This document shows, in pieces, positions 54,449 to 64,000 of a DNA stretch of 64,000 nt. Both the position numbers and the translations under genes were made by a program. Location: positions 48,571,155-48,635,154 of the forward strand of contig CM066994.1 of NCBI GenBank assembly GCA_033977485.1, read 5' to 3'. Numbering within the stretch: position 1 is the stretch's first letter; each line of letters opens with the position of its first letter. The stretch is from Hydrangea macrophylla. Lineage: Eukaryota; Streptophyta; Magnoliopsida; Cornales; Hydrangeaceae. The notes below the pieces were generated by a model. The model searched no databases. It was not told the origin of the DNA and saw only the letters and a program-made list of their open reading frames with translations.

Positions 54449-56194
54449 TTAGGTGATCCTCTTTGGTACCCAATATTCGTTGGGTCCAACTTTGTTAGCA
54501 AAGGGAGGTGTTGTTCCCTTTATAACCCATACCATTTGGATCTTTCTCTTGTTTGGACACTTGTAGTTTACATGTCCTTTTCTTAAGCAATAGTGGCAAG
54601 TCACATTAGGATTGGAAGTACTTGAGGAATTTGCTTTAACAAATATATTTTGATGTGAGCTTTTCACATGAATCTTGTTAGAGCTTGTGGAAGCACCTTT
54701 TGAAAAGAAGTTATTATATTTCTTTTCTTTAAAAGTAGGATTAAATCCTAAACCGGCTTTTTCAAAGACGCATCTTTGTTTTCCCAAAAGCATATTTAAA
54801 TTTTGTTCCCCAAGAGTGAATTTTGCCAATGTTTTGTTTAGATCTTCCACTTGCTTCTTCAAGTCCTCATTTTCTCTCTTTAAGTCATTTGATGTAGAAT
54901 CATTTGATGAGAGCTCTTCCATCTCTTTTCTCAATAAGTCATTTTGAGATTTTAGAGAAATTAGAGCTTCATTTTCTTTTATCAAGAGATCATTTTGACT
55001 TCTTAAATCATCTAATTCATTTGAGAGTAATGAAAAATTCTTTTTAAGAGAGACGTACTTTGTTCCCAATTTTTCCAATTCTTGATGCAACTCTTCAAAA
55101 GCATTTTGGAGTTCATCAAATTTTTGAGAGTCAAGGCAAGTATCGGGAGTAGGGTCATTTACCTCACTCAAGTGTGCCATGAGGCAAATATTTGCCACTT
55201 CCTCATCACTTGAGTCGTCTTTTGATGTATCGCTATCGGAGTCGTCCCAAGTAGCCTTCATTGCCCTTTTCTTGGTTTTCTTGTAGTTATTCTTCATCAA
55301 GGGACAATCGGCCTTGACATGACCCGGTTTCTTGCATTTGAAACAGATAATTGGTTCCTTTTTAGCTTCTATCGCCTTAGGAGTTCTTCTAGTGAAGTTC
55401 TTGTCTCTTTTTAAGAATCTCTTGAACTTCCTGGTGATCATAGCCATCTCATCGTCTTCATTGCTATCACTATTCTCTTCACTTTCTTGAGATATTTTGA
55501 GAGCAATGTTCTTCTTCTTGTCTTCCTTGTCAAACACCGCCAACTCCATCTCGTGTGTAACAAGAGAGCCCAAGAGTTGCTCCAATGAGAGTGTTGAGAG
55601 TTCTTTGGCTTCTCGGATTGCCGTCACTTTAGGTTGCCAATGCTTTGGAAGAGACCTAAGCAATTTCTCAATCATCTCCTCATTAGTGTATGTTTTACCA
55701 AGGCTTTTCAAACTATTGATAATAATAGTGAAGCGAGTAAACATTTCACTAATGGTTTCATTTGATGACATTTTAAACATTTCATATGTTTGAACAAGAA
55801 GATTGATTTTGGATTTCTTAACTTGATTAGTACCTTCATGAGCAACCTCAAGTTTGTCCCAAATTTCCTTTGCGGATTCGCAAGAGGAAATTCTGTTATA
55901 CTCATTTGGGTCTAATCCACAATATAAAATGTTCATGGCGTTTGCATTCATCTTGATAAGCCTCTTATCAATATCATTGTATTCCTCAATGGTTTTCTCA
56001 ATTTCAACATTATCTATAATCTTGATGGGAATGTGAGGTCCATTCACAACAAGTTGCCAAAGATCAAAGTCTTGAGCAATCATGTAAATTCTCATTCGAT
56101 TTTTCCAATAGGCATAGTTTGAACCATTAAAACAAGGAGGTCTATTTGATGATTGCCCCTCACTATAAATAATATTAGTAGTGGTAGTTTCCAT
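54449..56194 (-). CDS. Sirevirus gag (581 aa)
   Basis: ATG at 56194, 44 bp after the primer site. Copia Gag core (FNGSNYAYWKNRM, IWDKLEVAHEGT, about 20-215), a CCHC knuckle at 284-297 (CFKCKKPGHVKADC), an acidic Ser/Asp stretch, a long coiled coil rich in Leu-Lys-Glu-Asn (about 370-455) and a second knuckle near 535 (CHYCLRKGHVNYKC). The extended coiled-coil C-terminus is a Sirevirus trait. It ends at TAA 54451-54449 before the pol frame opens. Confidence 0.93.
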   Translation of the reverse strand: METTTTNIIYSEGQSSNRPPCFNGSNYAYWKNRMRIYMIAQDFDLWQLVVNGPHIPIKIIDNVEIEKTIEEYNDIDKRLIKMNANAMNILYCGLDPNEYNRISSCESAKEIWDKLEVAHEGTNQVKKSKINLLVQTYEMFKMSSNETISEMFTRFTIIINSLKSLGKTYTNEEMIEKLLRSLPKHWQPKVTAIREAKELSTLSLEQLLGSLVTHEMELAVFDKEDKKKNIALKISQESEENSDSNEDDEMAMITRKFKRFLKRDKNFTRRTPKAIEAKKEPIICFKCKKPGHVKADCPLMKNNYKKTKKRAMKATWDDSDSDTSKDDSSDEEVANICLMAHLSEVNDPTPDTCLDSQKFDELQNAFEELHQELEKLGTKYVSLKKNFSLLSNELDDLRSQNDLLIKENEALISLKSQNDLLRKEMEELSSNDSTSNDLKRENEDLKKQVEDLNKTLAKFTLGEQNLNMLLGKQRCVFEKAGLGFNPTFKEKKYNNFFSKGASTSSNKIHVKSSHQNIFVKANSSSTSNPNVTCHYCLRKGHVNYKCPNKRKIQMVWVIKGTTPPFANKVGPNEYWVPKRIT

Positions 56195-56237
56195 TTGATC
56201 TTTAACTCAATTTAAATTTAGAAAATATTGAGCCGAG

Positions 56238-56250
56238 GCTCTGATACCAA
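56238..56250 (-). promoter_or_regulatory. Primer binding site of Sirevirus
   Basis: On the minus strand TGGTATCAGAGCC lies one base inside the 5' LTR (56252-57404), complementary to initiator tRNA-Met. Confidence 0.9.
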
Positions 56251-56251
56251 T

Positions 56252-57404
56252 TGTTGGCCCAAATGTGGAAACCTTAGAGGGGGGGGTGAATAAGGTTTAG
56301 TAAGATTAAAAATTTGTTCAAAATTAAATGCCCAATAGAAATATCAAATGCAAAGGAGAGAGAGAAAGAAGAGACACAATGCAAACCGAATTTTTTAGGT
56401 GGTTCGGGAAACCGCACACCGCGCCCTACTTCCACCCCTCAAGAACACTTTCTTGAGGATTCCACTAGCTTAACCTTCTTGGGGTGAAGATCAAACCCTT
56501 ACAATCTTCTCAAGGAAGAAAATCCTTCTTCACTTGATCTAGGGTTACACCAACCCTAATCACAACCTTCCTTTACAAATTGAATTTAGATACAATAAGA
56601 AAAACTCTCTCTCAAAGAGTGGATGAATACAAGATAAAGCTCACAATAAATGCTCTTCAATGAATACAATTGATAGCTAGAGCAATATTCTTTATGATCT
56701 CACCAAACTTAATGCTCAATAGTAAATGAATGGATTATATTCAAGTTGGATTCAAAAAGAGAAAGAGAGGGCTTTTAAGAAGTTCAAAATCATGTATTTA
56801 TAGCTTCTTTAAGATTTCCAACCGTTGGAAGTAGGTGGGAAATTTAAAGCCTTTATTAAATGCAGTTAACTAGCCGTTACTGTGTTTCTCGAAGTCGTTC
56901 AGTCGACTGGATTAGCAGGACAGTCGACTGAAGTTTCAAAAGGTTCAGAGAATTTTTAACAGGCACAGAGATCAGTCGACTGAGTCGTGGTGGCAGTCGA
57001 CTGGTTTTGACTAAAAGAACATGCTGTCCAACACAGACGACTGTACCGTCGACTGGACCCTTCAGTCGACTGAATCGGGGGATCAGTCGACTGTTTTACT
57101 GCATTTTCAAGAGATTTTTTCAGGTTTAAGATTTGATTTCTTTATGGAATCAATTGAGCCACTAAGGATGATGTTCACAAACAATAAGTGCTTTACAAAG
57201 AGTCCTAAAAGATAGTTTGACCCAAGACAATAACAAATATCTCTTCAATAGGCCTTAATTCTTTGTTCTGAAAACATCAAGGCTCATAATGAAATCTTGA
57301 ATTCTTTGATCTTTCTGCATTCTTAATCAATCAAGTTCATTAGATATGCGACTTAGTTATTTGTTAATCATCAAAACTAAAGGAGTAAAGCCTTGGGGCT
57401 AACA
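56252..57404 (-). repeat. 5' LTR of Sirevirus
   Basis: 1153 bp, copy of 47618-48770, with the same seven GTCGAC palindromes near 56897-57095. Followed by the duplicated GTGAG. Confidence 0.93.
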
Positions 57405-57409
57405 GTGAG

Positions 57410-58647
57410 TTTAGAATACTCAATGTGATAAGAGATTGAAAGTGTGTTGAGAATGGATAGCAAAATAAGAATCCAAACCCAAGCTTTGGCTATGGAGTTT
57501 GTGGAGCTTTCTCTCTCCAAAAAAGTTCTGTAAAAGTTCTCTTCTAAACTCCCTCTGAAACTCTCTCTATGTTTGTAAACAATGAGCAGAATGAGAGCCC
57601 AAGGGTATGTTTGATAACCCAATTAAGTGATGAAAATGAAAAGATTCAACACTTATTCTTTTTCAGTGCGTTTGATAACATACCACTTAATTGAAAAGGC
57701 AGCCAAAAAACCACTGAAAACTTTAAGTGAAAATTTTCTACTGAAAATAATCACTGAATGCATTCTATTTCAATAGTTGAAGCACTATTTTCAGTATTGC
57801 AAATTCAATCACTTAAAATTTTCAGTACTTAAAATTCAGCACTTAATTTTCAGCACTTAATTTTCAGTTTTATCAAACGCACCCTAAGTGTGTGAGTGTT
57901 GTATATGTAGAAGGTTAAGTGGAGAACTTGGGCTCCAAGAACTCTCAAGTTCACTCAACAAAAGGGATTTATTTTCTAATTAACTAAATGCTATAATACA
58001 CAGATATACATACGTATATACACTGATACATAACTCCACAGATTCACCAAGGGCCAAAGTGGGGGTGTTTGGCAAATGGAACTTATGGTACATCATTAAC
58101 ATACCCAAGACAAGTCTAGCCAAACAAGGCCTAAGCCAAATGTCTAGGAATCACTTAGGTTGTTTGGACAAAAAAAACAACTTATGGCACTAGGTCCACA
58201 CTCAATTCAAAAGCATTACCCAAACAAGCCTAGTAATGATTGGGGGAGATTCCCAAACTGTGGGAAATTAACGCGGTGCTGACAGTTTTAGAACATAACT
58301 GGTATTTTTCGGCCGCAGTGATCACCACAAAAATACAGAAAATTCATTTTAACGTAAGAAATCATTTTTCGATTTTATAAAAATACTGATTGAGTCAAAA
58401 GAAAATATTTCCACCATTTTGAAATACAGTTTTTGAAATCTATCACAGGCGTTGCTAAATGTTATAAAATTGCAGTTTGACCCCAAAAGAGTTTTAATTA
58501 TGAAATGGTGCCAATAATAAGGTTTAGCATATGAGAATTGTAAATTAAAATGAAATCAGCAATACAGATTAAATATGGAAATTCAAATTGAATTTTAATA
58601 TGTCACATGCAAATACAAATAATTAGATGGAAATGCAGGTTATTACA
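57410..58647 (-). repeat. 3' LTR of gypsy element, inner part
   Basis: Read on the minus strand it begins TGTAATAACCTGC just after the polypurine-like AAGGGTGGAAGGC (58648-58660), then runs into the Sirevirus at 57405. Together with 45662-47617 the LTR would be about 3.2 kb including a MITE. The matching part of the 5' LTR is outside the window, so this is inferred from position and ends. Confidence 0.6.
57603..57884. mobile_element. MITE of the 2028 family inside the gypsy LTR
   Basis: Ends GGGTATGTTTGATAACCC and the complement of TTTTATCAAACGCACCC, with interior TTTTCAGTACTTAAAATTCAG. Same family as 2028-2325, in opposite orientation. Confidence 0.75.
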
Positions 58648-58692
58648 GCCTTCCACCCTTAAACAAGATTTCGTCCCCGAAATCTAGACTAA

Positions 58693-60033
58693 CTAGTCCT
58701 GAAATAACTCCGGGTACTTCTTCCTCATCTCAGCTTCAACTCCCCACGAGGCATCATTCTCGTCATGGTGATTCCACCGCACTTTCACCAACCGAATGTC
58801 CTTGTTCCTCAACTTCTTGATACTCTGATCCAGAATCTTCACCGGTCTCTCCTTGTAAGAAAAGTTATGACTCATCTCAATATCGTCATAACTAACCACA
58901 TGCGAGGGGTCTCGTATGTACTTTCTCAGCATACTCACATGAAATACATTATGAACCCCAGACATCTTCGGTGGCAGCGCCAGTTGATAAGCCACTTTCC
59001 CGACACGTTCTAAAATCTCGAACAGTCTGATGAAACGCGGAGCTAATTTCCCTCTCTTGAGACCAAAGCATACTACTCATCGGGTCGGTGAAACCTTAAG
59101 AAGTACGTGATCTCCAACGCTAAACTCCAAATCTTTCCGGTGTCGATCGGCATAACTCTTATACCTGCTTTGAGCAGTTCTCATCCTTTCCTTGACCAAA
59201 GAAATCTTTTCGTTGGTTTCTCTAACCAAATCTGGTCCCAACAATTCTGTATCTCTGACTTCTGCCCAATACAACGGAGAACGACATGGTCATTCGTACA
59301 ATGCTTCGAACGGAGCCATACCGATACTCGTGTGATAACTATTGTTATAGGCAAACTCGACCAAAGGCAAGTGCGTCTCCCAAGATTCTTCGAAATCGAT
59401 AACACAAGCCCTAAGCATATCCTCCATGATCTGATTAACACGCTCAGTTTGTCCATCTGTCTGAGGGTGAAAAGCAGTACTCATTTTGAGCGAGGTTCCC
59501 ATAGCTTCTTGCAAACTTTTCCAAAATCTAGAAGTAAAACGTGCGTCACGGTCTGACATAATCGACACAGGTGCACCGTGAAGTCGCACAACTTGTTGTA
59601 TGTACATCCGGCTCATCTTTTCTACCGGGTACGTCATACTATAAGCGATGAAATGTGTCGACTTAGTCAGTCGATCCACGATTACCCAAATGGCGTCATG
59701 ATTCATTTGCGATCGAGGCAATCCTACTACAAAATCCATGGTTATGTGCTCCCACTTCCAACCTCGGACAGGTAGCGGTTGCAACAGTCTTGACGGTCTC
59801 TGATGCTCAGCTTTGACTTGTTGACACGTCAAACACTTGAATACAAATTCGGCCACATCCTTCTTCATACCTTCCCACCAGAAATTTCTCTTCAAATCCT
59901 TGTACATTTTCGTTCCTCCTAGGTGAACTGTATACCTTGACTTATGTGTTTCTTCCAGGATTTCCTTTCTTAGCTCTCCATCACCTGGCACACATAATCT
60001 GCCTCCACATCGATACCCTCCGTCACTTCCCAC
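58693..60033 (-). pseudogene. Gypsy integrase and chromodomain-like C-terminus, two stops
   Basis: One reading frame contains the zinc module (HLGGTKMYKDLKRNFWW, CLTCQQVKAEHQ), the integrase core (WEHITMDFVVGLP, SDRDARFTSRFW, HPQTDGQTERVNQ) and the end HVSMLRKYIRDPSH, then a chromodomain-like LVKVRWNHHDENDASWGVE. In-frame TGA codons at 59292-59290 and 59079-59077 interrupt it; no frameshift is needed to read through. The chromodomain end places it in the chromovirus branch, Tekay/Del-like. Confidence 0.85.
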
Positions 60034-60156
60034 CTTCTATTCTGTCAGATCTTTCTCTAACATCTTTACAAACCACACTTGAAACTTCTCATCTTCTTTC
60101 TGAGTTCTAATAATACGATCGATAAGAACAGGCTGTAGGATAAGGCATCCGAAAAG

Positions 60157-60579
60157 TTATCTTCCTTCTTCAGCACTCTGTACATCGAATTTCGCCAATG
60201 TCTCCAATGCTCGCCATTCTCTAACCATTAAGGAGGTGATCGTCTCACGAGTCTGCCAACTCAAAGCATCAGCGACCACATTAGCTTTACCGGGGTGGTA
60301 CTCTAAAGTAAAGTCGTAATCTTTGATCAGCTCCATCCATCTGCATTGTCTCATATTCAACTCTAGAAAGGCGTGTTCATGTTTCTCTGTCCAGTCGAAC
60401 TTCAAATTCCTCTTTGTCAATTCCTTCAATAGAGCTGCTATCTTGGAGATTGTTGTAGCTCCCTGTAGTTGATCAAATAAGTCGTCGATCCGGGGCAAGG
60501 GATACTTGTTTTTGATAGTCACGCGGTTCAATTCTCGGTAGTTGATACATAACCGAAGCGTCCCGTCCTTCTTTTTCAC
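60157..60579 (-). pseudogene. Gypsy RT/RNase H remnant with internal deletions
   Basis: The frame starts in RT block [17 protein letters not shown] and [17 protein letters not shown], then jumps to [19 protein letters not shown] and again to [20 protein letters not shown]. The palm with the catalytic YxDD motif and most of RNase H are missing. Confidence 0.85.
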
Positions 60580-60634
60580 AAATAATACTGGTGTTTCCCA
60601 AGGCGATGTACTTGGATGTACAAAACCTAGGTCC

Positions 60635-61372
60635 TCAAGCTCTTGAACTTGTTCCCTTCAATTCCAACAGTTCAGTGGGGGCCATTCTGTAGGGAACCTT
60701 GGTGATCGGTACTATACCCGGTATAAGCTCAATACAGAACTTTATACTTCTCTCGGGCGGCAAACCAGAAACGTCTTGAAATACTTCTTCGAAGTCCTTG
60801 ACTACAGGTATAGACAATATTGTCACTTTTGTACTGACGACTTTGATGCTTACTAAGCATCTTGTGAGGAACATATCTCCCAAAGGGTTACCTTGAAAAT
60901 CAAAGGGTTGATTCTCATTGTCGAGGAATGTAATTCTCTTCCTCGCACAATCCAACTTCGCTTGATTCTGAGAGAGCCAATCTATTCCTAAGATTATGTT
61001 AAACTCCTTCATTGATAGGACAATCAACCTTGCCGGGATTTCACGATCTCCTAGCCGTAAAGGACATTCCTTGCACACGTGTCTTAATCTGACTGTAGCT
61101 CCTAAAGGTGAAGTAGCCCTCAAAGTTTTCTCTAAACGATGAGGTAAGATACCCAATCTTCGAATTGTATTAATAGATATGAACGAAAGAGCAGTACCTG
61201 TATCAAATAAAACTTTAACTTGGGAGTTAAATAAAGTCAAAGTACCTTCCACTTCTTGCTGATCAGGTTGAGCTTCTCCATAATCTCCTTCTTCATAAAT
61301 AGTTCCGTCATATCCAGCAGCATTTGGGATGACAGCATTTAAGTGAGTCTGATTCTGTTGACCATACATCAC
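60635..61372 (-). pseudogene. Gypsy protease and start of RT
   Basis: Contains the retropepsin motif VLFDTGTALSFI, then IILGIDWLSQNQAKLDC and the RT lead-in FEEVFQDVSGLPPERSIKF. It is frameshifted against the RT remnant (60157-60579) around 60600-60660. Confidence 0.85.
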
Positions 61373-61430
61373 CTGCTTAGGAGCAGTACAGAACTTGTTA
61401 TGTGACCCGGTTCACCACAGTTGTAACAGG

Positions 61431-61978
61431 CTATATTCTGATGAGCGATGCGCTTAGGTGCCTTGCAATCTCGAGCCAAATGGCTGGGGTACCGCAGTTA
61501 AAGCATCTTGTCACCCTCTTGGGTAAAGCACATCTTTTAGCAAAATGTCCGGGCATCTCGCAGTTAAAACAGACCTGAAGTTTGGTTTTCCATCTCTTCT
61601 TTTCCTCTTTCGGTGCATTCTTCTCCTTACGGAGGTGACTCAAATTGTCGTGCTTCATCCATTGAGTCTTATTGCAATCATACCAACTGTGACCTAGTAG
61701 GTTACAATTAGCACAGAGGCTGCTTGGCCTGCTTGTACTCTTGTTCTCAACGGGAGTCACCATTTCTTGGAACTTTCTCTTGCCTTGCTGTAGCTCAGAT
61801 GATTTTGCAAGGAACTCTCGCACAGATGATCTCCTAATTGACCTACAGTGATTCTATTACCCACCTCCCAAAAGCTCAGAATAAGTGACCCGACCAAGCC
61901 AGTGGGATCGACTTTTGGGGATAACAGCTGGGATTGTCCGCTTGATTGGTTCTCGGTTGCCTGAGGTGGCTCGGCCAT
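61431..61978 (-). pseudogene. Gypsy gag, mostly deleted
   Basis: Begins MAEPPQATENQSS at 61978 but the main Gag domain is missing. After a frame change the part from 61823 carries CANCNLLGHSWYDC and CFNCEMPGHFAKRC knuckles and a third, CFNCG, that is cut by a frameshift near 61490. A fourth knuckle seems to lie in another frame near 61400-61435. Confidence 0.75.
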
Positions 61979-61999
61979 CTATGCTCCTACATGCAGCCT

Positions 62000-62585
62000 A
62001 ACGGGTTAATATCACTATGTAATATATTCGTATTATAGCATAATCATATAACAAAATCCAAATATACATATTACACCAAACACGTATTCGTACTAGGACT
62101 GTCTAATAGCAAGGAGGTCGTATTCTTATTCTCTTTCCTAGATCTAGGCCATGGGCTATGCTGACTATTATGAGATTTGACTCAGGAAGTTCGTCAGTGT
62201 CTAAGCTATTTATGAGGGTTTTGGCTTACCTCGACTTCTTAGGAACTCGGCTACTATCTGCCTATAGGGTATTCATATGTCATAACCAACTTAGCTAAAT
62301 TCTAAATAGATGCATTCGAGGCTATTTAGCGACTGCTAACATTGTTGTCGATGTGACAAAACATGTACAATTGCCTGTACGATGAAACTAACCTGGATCA
62401 TGAGTTCTGAACTATAAACAATCGGTGCTAATCAACTAAAATTTGGAACCTGGTGGTTTGGTAAATCTAAATTGGGTAAATCAGACACGACTTAATCTTG
62501 ATCGTATAGCTTAATAAAAACTTAAAGCTAACATATGTCACTAATCTGTGGTGTGAATAACCGAGCCTGGTCAAACTAGATAACC
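62000..62585 (-). other. Untranslated leader of the gypsy element
   Basis: Between gag and the primer site. No frame of note. Confidence 0.5.
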
Positions 62586-62600
62586 TGGCTCTGATACCAC
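62586..62600 (-). promoter_or_regulatory. Primer binding site of gypsy element
   Basis: On the minus strand TGGTATCAGAGCCAGG-type text lies about eight bases inside the 5' LTR end at 62608. Confidence 0.8.
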
Positions 62601-62607
62601 TAAATCC

Positions 62608-63244
62608 TGTCACGCCCCAACGTAGCATAAATATGGAAAGCGTTTAATTTCCTTTATGGACCCGTAGGTCGCGACAGTTTGAAGGATCGATTCCGTCCCA
62701 AACGTCGAACAAGAAAAAAAAAACATAATCAGAGTAGGGCAATCAAAGCTTACAAATATTTTTCTAACTTATTACAAATTACAGCATGGGGTCTCTAAAG
62801 GCATAAATCGCCTTAAATCAAAACAATAACTTAATATCTATTACAGTCGTCCTTATTACAAAACAGTTTATAACTTAAAACATGGAGTATAGATAGCAGT
62901 CTTTCTTCCAAGCAGTCGTTCTCAAATAGCATAATCATAATGTTCAGCCTGATCATAACCTGAAAAACCTGAACACGAATGTCCAGGACGCATCAACGTC
63001 GTCAGCTTCAAGAAGCTGGTGAGTATTAAAAACATAACTTTGAATGTAACACATACTCATTTACCATTTTTTTTCCAATTCTCATTTTAATTCAACAAGT
63101 TTATATTAAAGCAAGGAGTTCGTTTTAGGAAACAAACACAATATTATTTAAAAGATATAATTCACATATATGTGACCGTGTATGAGAACAATGCACCATC
63201 TCATCTTACTGACTCTTTTCTCTCGACAAAATCCAACAACCCAC
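62608..63244 (-). repeat. 5' LTR of gypsy element, truncated by a nested insert
   Basis: Matches 45662 onward for about 630 bp, then stops being alike after CAACAACCCAC. The rest is expected beyond the element that begins at 63245. Confidence 0.85.
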
Positions 63245-64000
63245 TGATCGGCGACGAATAGTTGCCGTTTATAGTCCTAAAAATATGCTTTGTTAGCCCA
63301 TTTCATGTAGTTATTAGTTATTTTTTAATAAGTATTCTAAATTTTGTAGGTTTTGGAGCTTTAACTTGAAAATGCACAAAAATCCAATGATTAGTGGCTT
63401 TGGAAGTCATTCTGGGCTCAAACGGTGATTCCGGTGAAAGTTGAATGCAGTAGTAGTCTTGGAAAATCACATTTTTGACCAATAATACTTTGGATACAAA
63501 ATGTAGATCTTCGAGTTACGAACGCGTGGCTTCAAACGGCGAGTCAATCCGAGTTCCGAGCGAAAAGTTATCGCAATTCTACGAAAGTCGCGCAGTGCAG
63601 CGAAAATGACCTCGCGCGAGCGACCTTTGAAAAAACCAAAAATGTGTATTTTATTAAATTAAAGTGCCCAGCGAAGGTGGTTTGTGCATATGACGTCCAG
63701 AAACGTAAATATAGCTATTTTAGTGCGATTTGACTTAGGAAAGCTTCCTAAATCCTTCCAAACTCTATATAAATCCTATTCTAAATCAAATTTAGATATA
63801 CAAATCATTACACACTAATATACACATCAATATACAGCCATAATAGACAATTTTTTTCAGCCATTAAAGGGGGCAAAGCAAGGAGAAGAAGAAGAAGACC
63901 AAGGATTCACATGGCCTCCTCCATCAACCTCTTGTTGTTCATCAATTCTATGGCCGCTTAAACCTAGATATAGGGTTTCAATGAAACCCTAGCCAAGTAA
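63245..64000 (+). mobile_element. Left end of another LTR-type element
   Basis: TGATCGGCGACGAATAG starts exactly where the gypsy LTR copies diverge. A TATA-like TATATAAAT at 63766-63774 and purine-rich downstream text (GAAGAAGAAGAAG) fit an LTR promoter and leader. The element continues past the window, so its family cannot be told. Confidence 0.5.

Larger units (their letters stand above)
47618..57404 (-). mobile_element. Complete Sirevirus (copia) with third ORF, nested in gypsy LTR
   Basis: 9787 bp with 1153-bp LTRs (47618-48770 and 56252-57404; TGTTGGCCC...GGGGCTAACA) and target duplication GTGAG (47613-47617, 57405-57409). On the minus strand the order is LTR, PBS, gag, pol, envelope-position ORF, polypurine tract, LTR. 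The LTRs and the frames inside them appear identical, so insertion is recent. Long LTRs, a Gag with coiled coil and two CCHC knuckles, and an extra ORF after pol identify the Sirevirus genus of Ty1/copia. Confidence 0.94.
45662..63244 (-). mobile_element. Tekay-like Ty3/gypsy element, decayed and doubly interrupted
   Basis: Copies of the same LTR lie at the two ends: 45662 rightwards (3' LTR) and 62608-63244 (start of 5' LTR region in this orientation), both beginning TGTCACGCCCC on the plus strand. Between them, on the minus strand, are zinc knuckles, protease, RT remnant, integrase and a C-terminal chromodomain-like end. A Sirevirus sits in the 3' LTR and another element in the 5' LTR. About 20 differences between LTR copies over 630 bp are visible, so it is older than the copia insertions. 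Confidence 0.85.

Noticed and set aside
8211..64000. A novel multi-gene biological system
   Set aside because: Everything with clear coding capacity belongs to one known receptor family or to known classes of transposable elements.

Overview
This is nuclear DNA of a flowering plant, most likely a eudicot. The base composition is AT-rich, the introns have plant GT-AG borders, and the transposon set is plant-specific: Ale-like short-LTR copia elements, a Sirevirus, a Tekay-like gypsy chromovirus, TRIMs, an Au-type SINE, an RTE LINE and many small MITEs. The species cannot be named from the sequence.

The one host gene that can be rebuilt completely lies on the minus strand from 37448 down to 8211. 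It is a STRUBBELIG-receptor-family (SRF1/SRF3-type) leucine-rich-repeat receptor with an atypical kinase domain. I could place 16 coding exons with consistent splice phases, 2373 nt in total, giving a 790-residue open protein. The gene spans 29 kb mainly because intron 13 (11093-26518, 15.4 kb) is filled with transposons.

Layout from left to right. 1-8200: intergenic DNA with a weak candidate 5' end of a leftward gene (294-762), a hairpin Mutator-like MITE with 9-bp target duplications (1230-1523), a minisatellite split by another MITE (1797-2440), a 2.5-kb MULE-like element carrying about nine 207-bp tandem repeats (4334-6821), and a TTCGGAA-rich hAT-like element (7212-7792). 8211-37448: the SRF gene. 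Intron 15 holds an Au-like SINE and MITEs. Intron 13 holds an RTE LINE with a 17-bp target duplication, a solo LTR, and a copia element (14606-25077) into whose integrase-RT region a second, intact, related copia (17595-22768) has inserted. Intron 12 holds two TRIM-like mini-elements and a GC-rich island. 38200-42500: promoter region and MITEs. 42538-64000: nested LTR retrotransposons. A decayed Tekay-like gypsy element on the minus strand (45662 to beyond 63244) has its 3' LTR interrupted by a complete Sirevirus (47618-57404) with identical 1153-bp LTRs and an envelope-position third ORF. Its 5' LTR is interrupted by the start of yet another element at 63245.

No new multi-gene biological system is evident. 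The most interesting points are the two very young copia insertions inside a receptor gene intron, a copia copy that is pol-defective yet has identical LTRs, the Sirevirus extra ORF and its unusual gag-pol junction, and the dense clusters of GTCGAC palindromes in that Sirevirus.
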